Shown: positions 1-5,347 of the stretch, piece after piece
How the letters are laid out: every line of letters starts with the position of its first letter
How positions within the stretch are numbered: position 1 is the first letter of the stretch
From: Syntrophomonadaceae bacterium
Lineage (GTDB): Bacteria > Bacillota_D > Dethiobacteria > DTU022
Assembly (NCBI GenBank): GCA_003562605.1
Contig: PWUG01000419.1
Span: 1-9,142 of the forward strand
Reading direction: 5' to 3'
Length of the DNA stretch: 9,142 nt
Notes under the pieces: generated by a model
Told to the model about the DNA's origin: nothing
What the model saw: only the letters and a program-made list of their open reading frames with translations
Databases searched by the model: none
Made by a program: the position numbers and the translations under genes

Positions 1-177
1 CTGCGCGAACGGCTGAACGAACTGGACCCGCAAAAAGAGGTTATTACTTACTGCAGTATTGGCCTGCGTTCTTACCTGGCAATGCGTATCCTTACTCTGA
101 ACGGCTTTAATAGGGTTCGAAACTTGAGCGGCGGATACCGTCTCTACCAGGCATTGCAGAACGAACGAAACGGTTAA
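1..177 (+). CDS. C-terminal rhodanese domain of a larger protein, probably CoA-disulfide reductase/NADH oxidase type (5' end outside window)
   Basis: The first 58 codons of the window are open in frame 1 and end at TAA (175-177). They contain a rhodanese active-site loop: Cys18 in a C-S-I-G-L-R-S context after a hydrophobic beta strand, followed by a helix and the segment N-L-S-G-G-Y. Rhodanese domains carry sulfur as a persulfide on this cysteine. The pattern of active-site loop, then GF-x-x-V-x-NLSGGY close to the C terminus is typical of the rhodanese domain fused to FAD-dependent CoA-disulfide reductases, which use NAD(P)H to reduce CoA disulfides, persulfides or polysulfide in the cytoplasm. 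The FAD and NAD domains would lie upstream and are not visible, so a stand-alone rhodanese remains possible. Rhodanese: confident. Fusion partner: inference. Confidence 0.8.
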   Translation: MRERLNELDPQKEVITYCSIGLRSYLAMRILTLNGFNRVRNLSGGYRLYQALQNERNG

Positions 178-178
178 C

Positions 179-213
179 GGGATGTTCCGGAAATAGATCC
201 CCCGGACATTCCC
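179..213. other. Imperfect inverted repeat just after the rhodanese stop codon
   Basis: GGGATGTTCCGG (179-190) can pair with CCGGACATTCCC (202-213) around an 11-base loop, giving about 11 base pairs with one bulged base on each arm. It starts one base after the TAA at 175-177. No T-run follows on either strand, so it is not a standard intrinsic terminator; it could protect the 3' end of the plus-strand mRNA or of read-through from the convergent permease gene. Confidence 0.4.
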
Positions 214-257
214 GGCCATTAAGCGTTAAAGTAAAACCGAAAGAGGCAAACCATATT

Positions 258-276
258 AAGGGTTTATCCCTTTTTT
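258..276 (+). terminator. Probable short intrinsic terminator of the rhodanese gene
   Basis: AAGGG (258-262), loop TTTAT, CCCTT (268-272), followed by four more T (six T in total from 271). The stem is only five base pairs with a GGG/CCC core, so termination may be weak. It overlaps the stop codon of the convergent permease gene by two bases, which is common between convergent genes. The stem has no T-run on the minus strand, so it should not terminate the permease transcript. Confidence 0.45.
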
Positions 277-1291
277 AGACAATGCCTAAGGCCAGTAAAG
301 CTGAAATCAGGTAACCTACGACAAGAGCGATACAGAAAACTGTAAAAACATACAGGAATAGAAAGCGGCGCATAAAAACAGAGCTCATAAAGATAATACC
401 GCTGATGCTGGTCCCGGAGCCGGATATTATAAATGCTATTCCGGCACCTACCGCTCCCGTTGCGCCAATCAGCGGCGCTGCCAGGGCAATCATTGCACAA
501 TCTCCGCTGTAAACCGGAATACCGATAAGTGCACCAATGAAAATATCGAAAGGAGCCCTGGCCGCAAGGGCCTGCTCAATAAGCTGCTGCGGAACCAGGT
601 TCCGCAACAACGCTGAAACCAGAATAACAGCAGCAACATAAGGCAGTATTTTTTTCATAAGTGCAAAAGTATGGTTCCATGCCGGTACGAACACATTGTG
701 ATATATATTTACGTTCCGGTCGTTGCCGTTAACGGCTTCCGCCGCCTTGCTGCAGCAGGATGATTGAACTGATGAACCGCAGGCAGTCATAAGAGACCTG
801 CTTTCAAATCCTTCATTTACAGCAATCCCTTCCTTAAACATACCCCAGCGATTTCCAATCGGCTCAAGTATTGCAGCTGCTGCAAGGGCCGACGCTGTTG
901 TAATCAGCAGATATGCCAATGCCAGAGGAAGTCCAAAAACCCCGATCAGGATCATAAAAGCAGGCATACTGACCACCGGGCTGACCAGAAAAAAAGTCAG
1001 CACTGCACCGGATGGAACACCGGCCCTTAATAAACCCAGCATTATAGGGAAAGCGCCACATTCGCAAAAGGGAAGCACTGCTCCAAGCGCAGCTGCCCTG
1101 AAGCGTCCGGTCCAGGAACGTTTTCCTGCCAGTAATAGTCTTAACCTATTATCTCCCATCCAAAGCCTGGCCGATTCGGCAAAGAATACTGCTGCGATAA
1201 GCATGGGAATTACCCGTATGACCAATTCCCCGGCATAAAAAACTATCCCATACAATAAATCTGAATTAATGGTTTCAATAAACCCTGCCAT
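275..1291 (-). CDS. ArsP/DUF318-family permease (predicted metalloid or metal efflux)
   Basis: 338-residue integral membrane protein with about eight hydrophobic segments in two halves separated by a polar loop at about residues 145-205. The first half carries PFCECGAFP (Cys76, Cys78), matching the conserved C-x-C-G motif of the ArsP/YraQ-type permease family (Pfam ArsP_1, formerly DUF318). The second half has a related site, Y-S-G-D-C (Asp264, Cys265), and a G-S-G-T-S stretch. The central loop contains Cys171, Cys179 and Cys180. Characterised ArsP proteins export trivalent organoarsenicals; other members have unknown substrates. AAAGGAG lies correctly before the ATG, inside the 3' end of the upstream regulator gene, with two bases between the genes, so translation is probably coupled. 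The metal-sensor neighbour makes metal(loid) export the best guess, but the substrate is not shown. Confidence 0.85.
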   Translation of the reverse strand: MAGFIETINSDLLYGIVFYAGELVIRVIPMLIAAVFFAESARLWMGDNRLRLLLAGKRSWTGRFRAAALGAVLPFCECGAFPIMLGLLRAGVPSGAVLTFFLVSPVVSMPAFMILIGVFGLPLALAYLLITTASALAAAAILEPIGNRWGMFKEGIAVNEGFESRSLMTACGSSVQSSCCSKAAEAVNGNDRNVNIYHNVFVPAWNHTFALMKKILPYVAAVILVSALLRNLVPQQLIEQALAARAPFDIFIGALIGIPVYSGDCAMIALAAPLIGATGAVGAGIAFIISGSGTSISGIIFMSSVFMRRFLFLYVFTVFCIALVVGYLISALLALGIV

Positions 1292-1293
1292 TT

Positions 1294-1671
1294 CTAACTT
1301 CTCCTTTGCTGCTTTTCTTCCCGGCTATGTTCAAGGGCCAGTTGTACCAGCTGCTCGATATGATCGTCATCTAGGCTGTAAAAAACCATTTTGCCTCTCT
1401 TCTCATATTTAACCAACCTGAGGCTACGTAAATAGCGGAGATGATAGGATACAGCAGCTACAGCCATATCGACAGACAGGGCAAGATCACAAACACAAAG
1501 TTCTTCATGCCATAGGGCAAATACTATTTTAAACCTGGTATTATCGCCGAGAGCTTTAAAAATATCGACCATGACATCCAAACCGTCCAGGTGCTTCCTG
1601 ACACGGTCTACCTTTTCCTGATCACTGCAAAATGTTTCACAGCGGTCCATGTTGTCAGATCCTGAAGGCAT
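1294..1671 (-). CDS. ArsR/SmtB-family metal-sensing repressor, CadC-like
   Basis: 125-residue winged-helix regulator. The core starts at about residue 35 (FKALGDNTRFKI), and the recognition helix region is AVSYHLRYLR (73-82), followed by the wing YEKRGKMVFYSL. Four cysteines fit the alpha3N metal site of CadC: Cys11 and Cys15 in the N-terminal arm, Cys59 and Cys61 in ELCVCDL. The alpha5 dimer-interface site is also complete: Asp102, His104, His115, Glu118 with CadC-like spacing. CadC binds Cd(II)/Pb(II)/Bi(III) at alpha3N and Zn(II) at alpha5; metal binding releases the DNA. The ATG at 1671 is preceded by GAGGTG at good spacing; a second in-frame ATG seven codons later would also keep all ligands. 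It is first in an operon with the permease and presumably represses its own promoter. Confidence 0.92.
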   Translation of the reverse strand: MPSGSDNMDRCETFCSDQEKVDRVRKHLDGLDVMVDIFKALGDNTRFKIVFALWHEELCVCDLALSVDMAVAAVSYHLRYLRSLRLVKYEKRGKMVFYSLDDDHIEQLVQLALEHSREEKQQRRS

Positions 1672-1712
1672 TTTAACACCTCATTCCGGTACATTCAAGT
1701 ATTTACACAATT

Positions 1713-1742
1713 ATTATAACGTACTATAAAAAAATATGTCCA
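1713..1742 (-). promoter_or_regulatory. Probable promoter of the sensor-permease operon, with possible operator downstream
   Basis: On the minus strand, TGGACA (1742-1737) and a perfect TATAAT (1718-1713) are separated by 18 bases, about 40 bases before the sensor ATG. Just downstream (1712-1690) is an AT-rich stretch with CTTGAATGTA, which resembles one half of the ATTCAA/TTGAAT-containing operators bound by CadC/SmtB-type repressors. I do not see a clean second half-site, so the operator is only a suggestion. A repressor bound there would cover the transcription start. Confidence 0.6.
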
Positions 1743-1760
1743 CCCCTTTCCTAGATCTAA

Positions 1761-2057
1761 ACCTTTCCGTTTTTTCAGCAGCTTTTTGTAATCTACCGGT
1801 TGGTAATACCGGGCAGAAAAGCAGCGGCAGACATATGGGGCAAAGGCCTGGGTATTATCCATCTCGATGCTCATCTTGATCTTTGTAATGAAATCGATGG
1901 GAACTTTCTATCCCATGGCTGCACCCACCGGCGCTTCCTGGAAAAAAATAACCTGCCGCTGGGGCAGGTTTATTTCATCGGTATTCGTTCGTTTGAAATT
2001 CAGGAGCTGCATTTTTTAGATGGCCGCCGGGCAAATATATTCACAGCAGCCGGTGTA
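1761..2057 (+). pseudogene. Truncated agmatinase/arginase-family (ureohydrolase) remnant
   Basis: An open frame encodes the middle third of a ureohydrolase. GIIHLDAHLDL contains the Mn-binding D-A-H-x-D motif (1866-1880), followed by the family-typical NFLSHGC-x-x-R-R region, then QVYFIGIRSFE, the usual 'GIRS' strand, and NIFTA. Agmatinases hydrolyse agmatine to putrescine and urea using two Mn ions. Missing are the first 100 or so residues including the GGDH motif, and the C-terminal third including D-x-D-x-x-D-P. The residues TFPF at the 5' edge may be the end of a GGDHS-x-TFP block, cut by a TAA at 1758. There is no ribosome binding site and no in-frame ATG; the first TTG is at 1800. At the 3' edge the similarity ends where the antiparallel beta-helix gene stops. 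It has no internal stop, so the truncation looks fairly recent. Confidence 0.75.
1942..1970 (-). terminator. Intrinsic terminator of the beta-helix operon
   Basis: Read on the minus strand, AACCTGCC (1970-1963), a five-base loop CCAGC, then GGCAGGTT (1957-1950) form a perfect 8-bp stem, followed by A and seven T (1948-1942). It lies about 90 bases after the stop codon of the beta-helix gene at 2058 and inside the ureohydrolase remnant on the opposite strand. On the plus strand the stem is followed only by TATTT, so it favours minus-strand termination. Confidence 0.85.
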
Positions 2058-3758
2058 TTAGTCATCTTCGTTTTCTTCGGTCTCCTCTTCTTCCTGGTCG
2101 TCTTCCGCTTCAATATCTTCAGGGATATTCCCGCTGTATGTGTTATCATCAGGATCGCCTAGATCAATACTTGCATCTCCAAACCCGATAAAGGCACCAC
2201 CCATGCTGGCTTCATTACCGGTAAAATCATTGCTCATTAGTGTAACAACAGACTCTTCATAAGCCACAAGTCCGCCGCCAAATTCAAAAGCGGTATTACC
2301 GCTAAAAGTATTGTTCCTGATTTCAGCAACGGAATTCAAAACCAGAATTATCCCTCCGCCTGAACCATCTCCGGCAGTATTGTCATTGATCATATTTCTT
2401 TCCATGGTCACAGTCGATCGTTGGACGATTAGCCCTCCACCTGTAGCGGCACTGTTACCGGAAATTGTGTTGTCTTCAAGAACCGATGTAGAATCCCCAG
2501 CGATAACCAATCCCCCACCGGCTCTTCCGGCAATGTTATCATCAATAATATTACCGGTCATGATTGAATTAGAGCCATTCATGAGGGCGATCCCGCCGCC
2601 GTCCTGCTGGACCAGGTTTTTATAAATATTGTTATTGGCTATTGTTGGCGACGACTCGTCAACATATATCCCGCCACCGCCGAAAATTACTGCATTATCA
2701 GAGATTATATTGTCGGTAATCACAGGGTCGGAGCCTTCAATAACCGCTATACCCCCACCATTTTCTTCGGTATAGTTATTATTTATCTGGTTGTTACTAA
2801 TTACTGGTGTAGCGCCTTCGGATACGGCAATTCCCCCGCCGAAATTAGTTGAAGAGTTTCTCGAGATGTCGTTGCCGTCAATAGTCGGAGAAGCATCGCT
2901 CACCAGGATGCCACCGCCTAGCCAGATAGCCGAGTTTCTTCGCAAAGTATTAGCGGTAATCATCGGATCCGACTGCCAGACTGCAATTCCGCCTCCGCTC
3001 GTGGCAGAGTTGCTAATAATTTCGTTTCCGCTGATTGAAGGAGACGATTCGAAATCAACTGAAATGGCAGCACCGATATACCTGGCCCGGTTTTGCTGAA
3101 AAGTGTTACTTTCAATTGTCGGACTGGAGTTCCAAACCGTAATACCGGCACCGTTTAGCGATGTGTTGTCTTCAATTATATTGTTTCGAATAACCGGATT
3201 CGAAAAATTCAGGACAGCTATACCGCCTCCGTCAAGATCGACATGGTTATTTTTTATTACATTATTTGTGATAGTGGGAGAACTGCCCCCGGCGATAAAA
3301 ATACCACCACCGAAATGACCTTCGTGAACTATCTCTCCTCCCTCATGCTCATAGATAATTGTCTCCCTGGTCCCCACTCCTCCGGCAATGGTAAAGCCTT
3401 TTAAGACGGCCCCTTCACTTTCACCATTTTGGAAACTGACCACAGAATCCCTTTTACGACCATCAATTACCGTGTTGGCCACCACTTCGGGATCTTCGGG
3501 ATCTGTGCTGCGCACTGTGATATTTTTACCCAGAAAATTGATTCTTTCATAATACACACCGGGTTCAACAATAATAACGTCACCGTCTTCAGCGACATCT
3601 ATTGCTGCCTGTATGGTGCGATAATCTCCTGGGACAGTAATATTGGGATTAGAGAAAGATACTACAGCCAGGACAATCAAGGCAATTACAACAAGGGCTG
3701 CTGCTACCAAACCGATTATTTTAAAACTGCGGGTTTTTCCTCCGCTGTGTGCATGCAT
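2058..3758 (-). CDS. Membrane-anchored right-handed parallel beta-helix protein with acidic C-terminal tail
   Basis: 566 residues. A short basic, His-containing N terminus (MHAHSGGKTR) precedes one membrane segment (about 14-34), then a 'PGDYRTIQAAIDVAEDGDVI' capping block (43-62), the typical start of pectate-lyase-like/NosD beta-helix domains. Residues 150-533 hold about 15 coils of 24-27 residues built as GGGI-x-V ... S-x-P-x-I-x-x-N-x-I-x-x-N. The fold ends at PDDNTYSGNIPEDI, followed by 17 residues that are mostly Glu/Asp. Such folds bind or cleave polysaccharides or act as surface adhesins; I see no recognisable catalytic residues. The predicted orientation is N-terminus inside, helix outside. 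ATG chosen because GAGAGGAG lies eight bases upstream. It is second in an operon behind its paralog, 52 bases away. Function unknown. Confidence 0.85.
   Translation of the reverse strand: MHAHSGGKTRSFKIIGLVAAALVVIALIVLAVVSFSNPNITVPGDYRTIQAAIDVAEDGDVIIVEPGVYYERINFLGKNITVRSTDPEDPEVVANTVIDGRKRDSVVSFQNGESEGAVLKGFTIAGGVGTRETIIYEHEGGEIVHEGHFGGGIFIAGGSSPTITNNVIKNNHVDLDGGGIAVLNFSNPVIRNNIIEDNTSLNGAGITVWNSSPTIESNTFQQNRARYIGAAISVDFESSPSISGNEIISNSATSGGGIAVWQSDPMITANTLRRNSAIWLGGGILVSDASPTIDGNDISRNSSTNFGGGIAVSEGATPVISNNQINNNYTEENGGGIAVIEGSDPVITDNIISDNAVIFGGGGIYVDESSPTIANNNIYKNLVQQDGGGIALMNGSNSIMTGNIIDDNIAGRAGGGLVIAGDSTSVLEDNTISGNSAATGGGLIVQRSTVTMERNMINDNTAGDGSGGGIILVLNSVAEIRNNTFSGNTAFEFGGGLVAYEESVVTLMSNDFTGNEASMGGAFIGFGDASIDLGDPDDNTYSGNIPEDIEAEDDQEEEETEENEDD
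2160..3311 (-). repeat. Protein-level tandem repeats: about 15 beta-helix coils
   Basis: Codons for G-G-G-[IL] recur every 72-81 bases, each followed by [S/N]-x-[P]-x-I and two Asn-containing turns (N-x-I-x-x-N). The first coil starts at FGGGIFIAGG and the last is GGAFIGFGDASIDL. Coils 1-9 keep the Pro of S-x-P; coils 10-14 lose it and show more variation, so the array is asymmetric along its length. The DNA copies are diverged, not identical, so it is an old array. Confidence 0.85.
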
Positions 3759-3781
3759 TTTTTATGCTCCTCTCAAGTTAG

Positions 3782-3808
3782 AAAAAATCAAGCAGGTCGA
3801 TTACTGCT
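3782..3808 (-). terminator. Possible weak attenuator between the two beta-helix genes
   Basis: On the minus strand, AGCAG (3808-3804), an eight-base loop and CTGCT (3795-3791) are followed by TGATTTTTT. It starts three bases after the first paralog's stop codon. A five-base-pair stem is weak, so it could let part of transcription through and lower expression of the second gene relative to the first. Confidence 0.3.
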
Positions 3809-3810
3809 AT

Positions 3811-5151
3811 TTATTGTTCACGATAAATATCATCAGGAATATTTAACAGGTAGTTGTTATCGTCAGGAACGCTTAATTCCAGAATTGAATCAGCTGAAAC
3901 CCAGACTGCACCACCGCCTTCAGGACCCATTGCCTCGTTTCCTTCAAAAGTATTACGCCGGAAGACAGGCGATGAATTATAAATCGCTGCTCCGCCTCCT
4001 AAATATTCGGATAAATTATCGCTAAAGTTATTGTCTTCTATGGTTGGAGATGAACCTTCCATATAAAGACCACCACCGGCAATAGAAGCAAGATTATCGT
4101 TAATACTATTCCCGGTTATCAGTAGTGCAGTGTTAATCGAATTAACTATAAACAAGGCACCGCCATTAGCGGCCCGATTTCTGGAAAAGGTATTATCTTC
4201 CACAATGGGATCCGATTCCTCGATCAACATGCCTCCACCGTTTCGATCAGCAATATTTCCGGTCACAGTGTTTCCTTTTATGGTCGGAGAAGAATTAACG
4301 GCTACCACAATTCCTCCACCAAGTCTCGCGGCAACATTATCAGCTATACGATTATCAACAACTATCGGCGACGAATCGGAAATAATGACCATCCCGCTGC
4401 CCATTTCCGCCCTGTTCCTTATAATAGTATTTCCTTCAACCAGGGGGGATGACTCTTCAATAAATATTCCGCCTCCCAAAAAACCGGAATTACCGATAAT
4501 CAAGTTTCCCCTGATTATAGGTGACGAATCGAAAATAGCTATACCTGCCCCGAATTCGGCCGTATTATCTTCAATAATACATTTCTCGATAACCGGTGAA
4601 CTGCCCCCGGAAATTAGGACACCACTGCCCCGGGTGACGGTGAAGCCGCTCAATACAGCGCCTTCCCCCTCTCCGCTTCTGAAAGAAACAACTGTTCCGC
4701 TTCCTCCGCCATCAATAATGGTATCGCCAACCACATCAGGGTCGTCGGGGTCTGTACTGCGCAGAATTATATTTTTTCCGTTGAAATCGATATTTTCCCT
4801 GTAAACTCCGACGTCAACCACAATCTCATCACCATCTTCGGCGGCATCGATTGCTTCCTGAATTGTAGCATACTTGCCAGGTACGGTTACAGCGGAATTA
4901 CCGAGAACAAATAGTGCGGATATAGCTGCAGCGACAACAACAACGGCAGCTAAGCCGATAATGATAAATTTAAACCGGTTGCCGGGTGTTTTCGCTTCGC
5001 CTGGCTCTTCGGGCTCAGCTTTTTTAGGCTGTTTTCCTCTTGTATCCTCTTTAGAAATTTCGACTTCATCCTCTGAAACCTCTCCGCAATAAGGGCAAAA
5101 GTCGTATTCCTTTTTATCGTAGTTCATGCCACAACTTTTACAATCCGTCAT
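3811..5151 (-). CDS. Zinc-ribbon, single-membrane-segment, right-handed beta-helix protein
   Basis: 446 residues. The N terminus has four cysteines in two C-x-x-C pairs (Cys4, Cys7, Cys19, Cys22, with CPYCGE), a zinc-ribbon. A charged linker (24-61) rich in Lys, Glu and Pro follows, then a membrane helix (about 62-83) and a 'PGKYATIQEAIDAAEDGDEI' block (91-110) that starts the beta-helix. Residues 175-428 hold about ten coils of the GGGI ... SSPxI-x-x-N-x-I-x-x-N type, and the protein ends with PDDNNYLLNIPDDIYREQ. Predicted topology: ribbon in the cytoplasm, beta-helix outside. ATG at 5151 chosen because GAGAGGGG lies nine bases upstream; the longer in-frame start at 5238 has no ribosome binding site. 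First gene of the operon; the paralog downstream shares linker-to-helix sequence and C-terminal cap but lacks the ribbon. Substrate or partner unknown. Confidence 0.85.
   Translation of the reverse strand: MTDCKSCGMNYDKKEYDFCPYCGEVSEDEVEISKEDTRGKQPKKAEPEEPGEAKTPGNRFKFIIIGLAAVVVVAAAISALFVLGNSAVTVPGKYATIQEAIDAAEDGDEIVVDVGVYRENIDFNGKNIILRSTDPDDPDVVGDTIIDGGGSGTVVSFRSGEGEGAVLSGFTVTRGSGVLISGGSSPVIEKCIIEDNTAEFGAGIAIFDSSPIIRGNLIIGNSGFLGGGIFIEESSPLVEGNTIIRNRAEMGSGMVIISDSSPIVVDNRIADNVAARLGGGIVVAVNSSPTIKGNTVTGNIADRNGGGMLIEESDPIVEDNTFSRNRAANGGALFIVNSINTALLITGNSINDNLASIAGGGLYMEGSSPTIEDNNFSDNLSEYLGGGAAIYNSSPVFRRNTFEGNEAMGPEGGGAVWVSADSILELSVPDDNNYLLNIPDDIYREQ
3868..4629 (-). repeat. Protein-level tandem repeats: about 10 beta-helix coils
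   Basis: Ten coils of 24-28 residues run from GSGVLISGGSSP to GGGAVWVSADS. Most keep S-S-P-x-[IV] followed by [D/G]-N-x-[IFV]-x-x-N. Coil 7 (GGALFIVNSINTALLITGN) is longer and lacks the S-x-P turn, which suggests a loop or kink in the middle of the fold. The shared coil pattern with the neighbouring paralog shows a common ancestor, with later gain or loss of about five coils. Confidence 0.82.
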
Positions 5152-5187
5152 CCTGTTACCCCTCTCAAGCTGTAAACTCGGTTTTAT

Positions 5188-5193
5188 ATTATA
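5188..5193 (-). promoter_or_regulatory. Possible -10 element for the beta-helix operon
   Basis: A perfect TATAAT on the minus strand lies about 37 bases before the ATG at 5151 and is the only strong -10-like hexamer between this start and the upstream terminator. No convincing TTGACA-like element sits 16-18 bases upstream, so an activator or an alternative sigma factor may be needed, or the match may be chance. Confidence 0.35.
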
Positions 5194-5285
5194 GTCTGTT
5201 TCAACGCAAACATTTTTGTCATTCATATATCTTAACATGTTATATGCTAGTAAAACAAGAGGTATAAAAAGCGAAATAATCAGTC

Positions 5286-5326
5286 AAAAAAGCCATCATT
5301 TCCTGGAAATACAGGTTGATGGCTTT
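5286..5326 (-). terminator. Strong intrinsic terminator of the repeat lipoprotein gene
   Basis: On the minus strand AAAGCCATCA (5326-5317) pairs perfectly with TGATGGCTTT (5298-5289), with an inner CCTG/CAGG stem in the loop, and the run continues to six T (5291-5286). It begins 21 bases after the lipoprotein stop codon. It should separate this transcript from the beta-helix operon that follows on the same strand. Confidence 0.92.
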
Positions 5327-5347
5327 AATTAACTTTAAATTATTCTG

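Noticed and set aside
2311..3318. Several proline-rich open frames on the plus strand opposite the longer beta-helix gene
   Set aside because: They are antisense to repeated Gly-Gly-Gly and Asn codons, which give Pro-rich and stop-poor complements every coil. They have no ribosome binding sites and no independent family signal.
4130..4804. A 224-codon open frame on the plus strand opposite the zinc-ribbon beta-helix gene
   Set aside because: Same cause: periodic 'IPPP' peptides mirror the GGGI coils. The minus-strand protein has a clear fold, start site and paralog.
2058..5151. DNA repeat array or CRISPR-like structure suggested by regular 72-81 base periodicity
   Set aside because: The periodicity comes from protein coils; the units are diverged at DNA level, there are no identical repeats with unique spacers, and no cas genes are present.
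3811..5238. Longer start of the zinc-ribbon protein at 5238
   Set aside because: The extra 29 residues are preceded by no ribosome binding site, while the ATG at 5151 has GAGAGGGG at good spacing and begins directly before the zinc ribbon.
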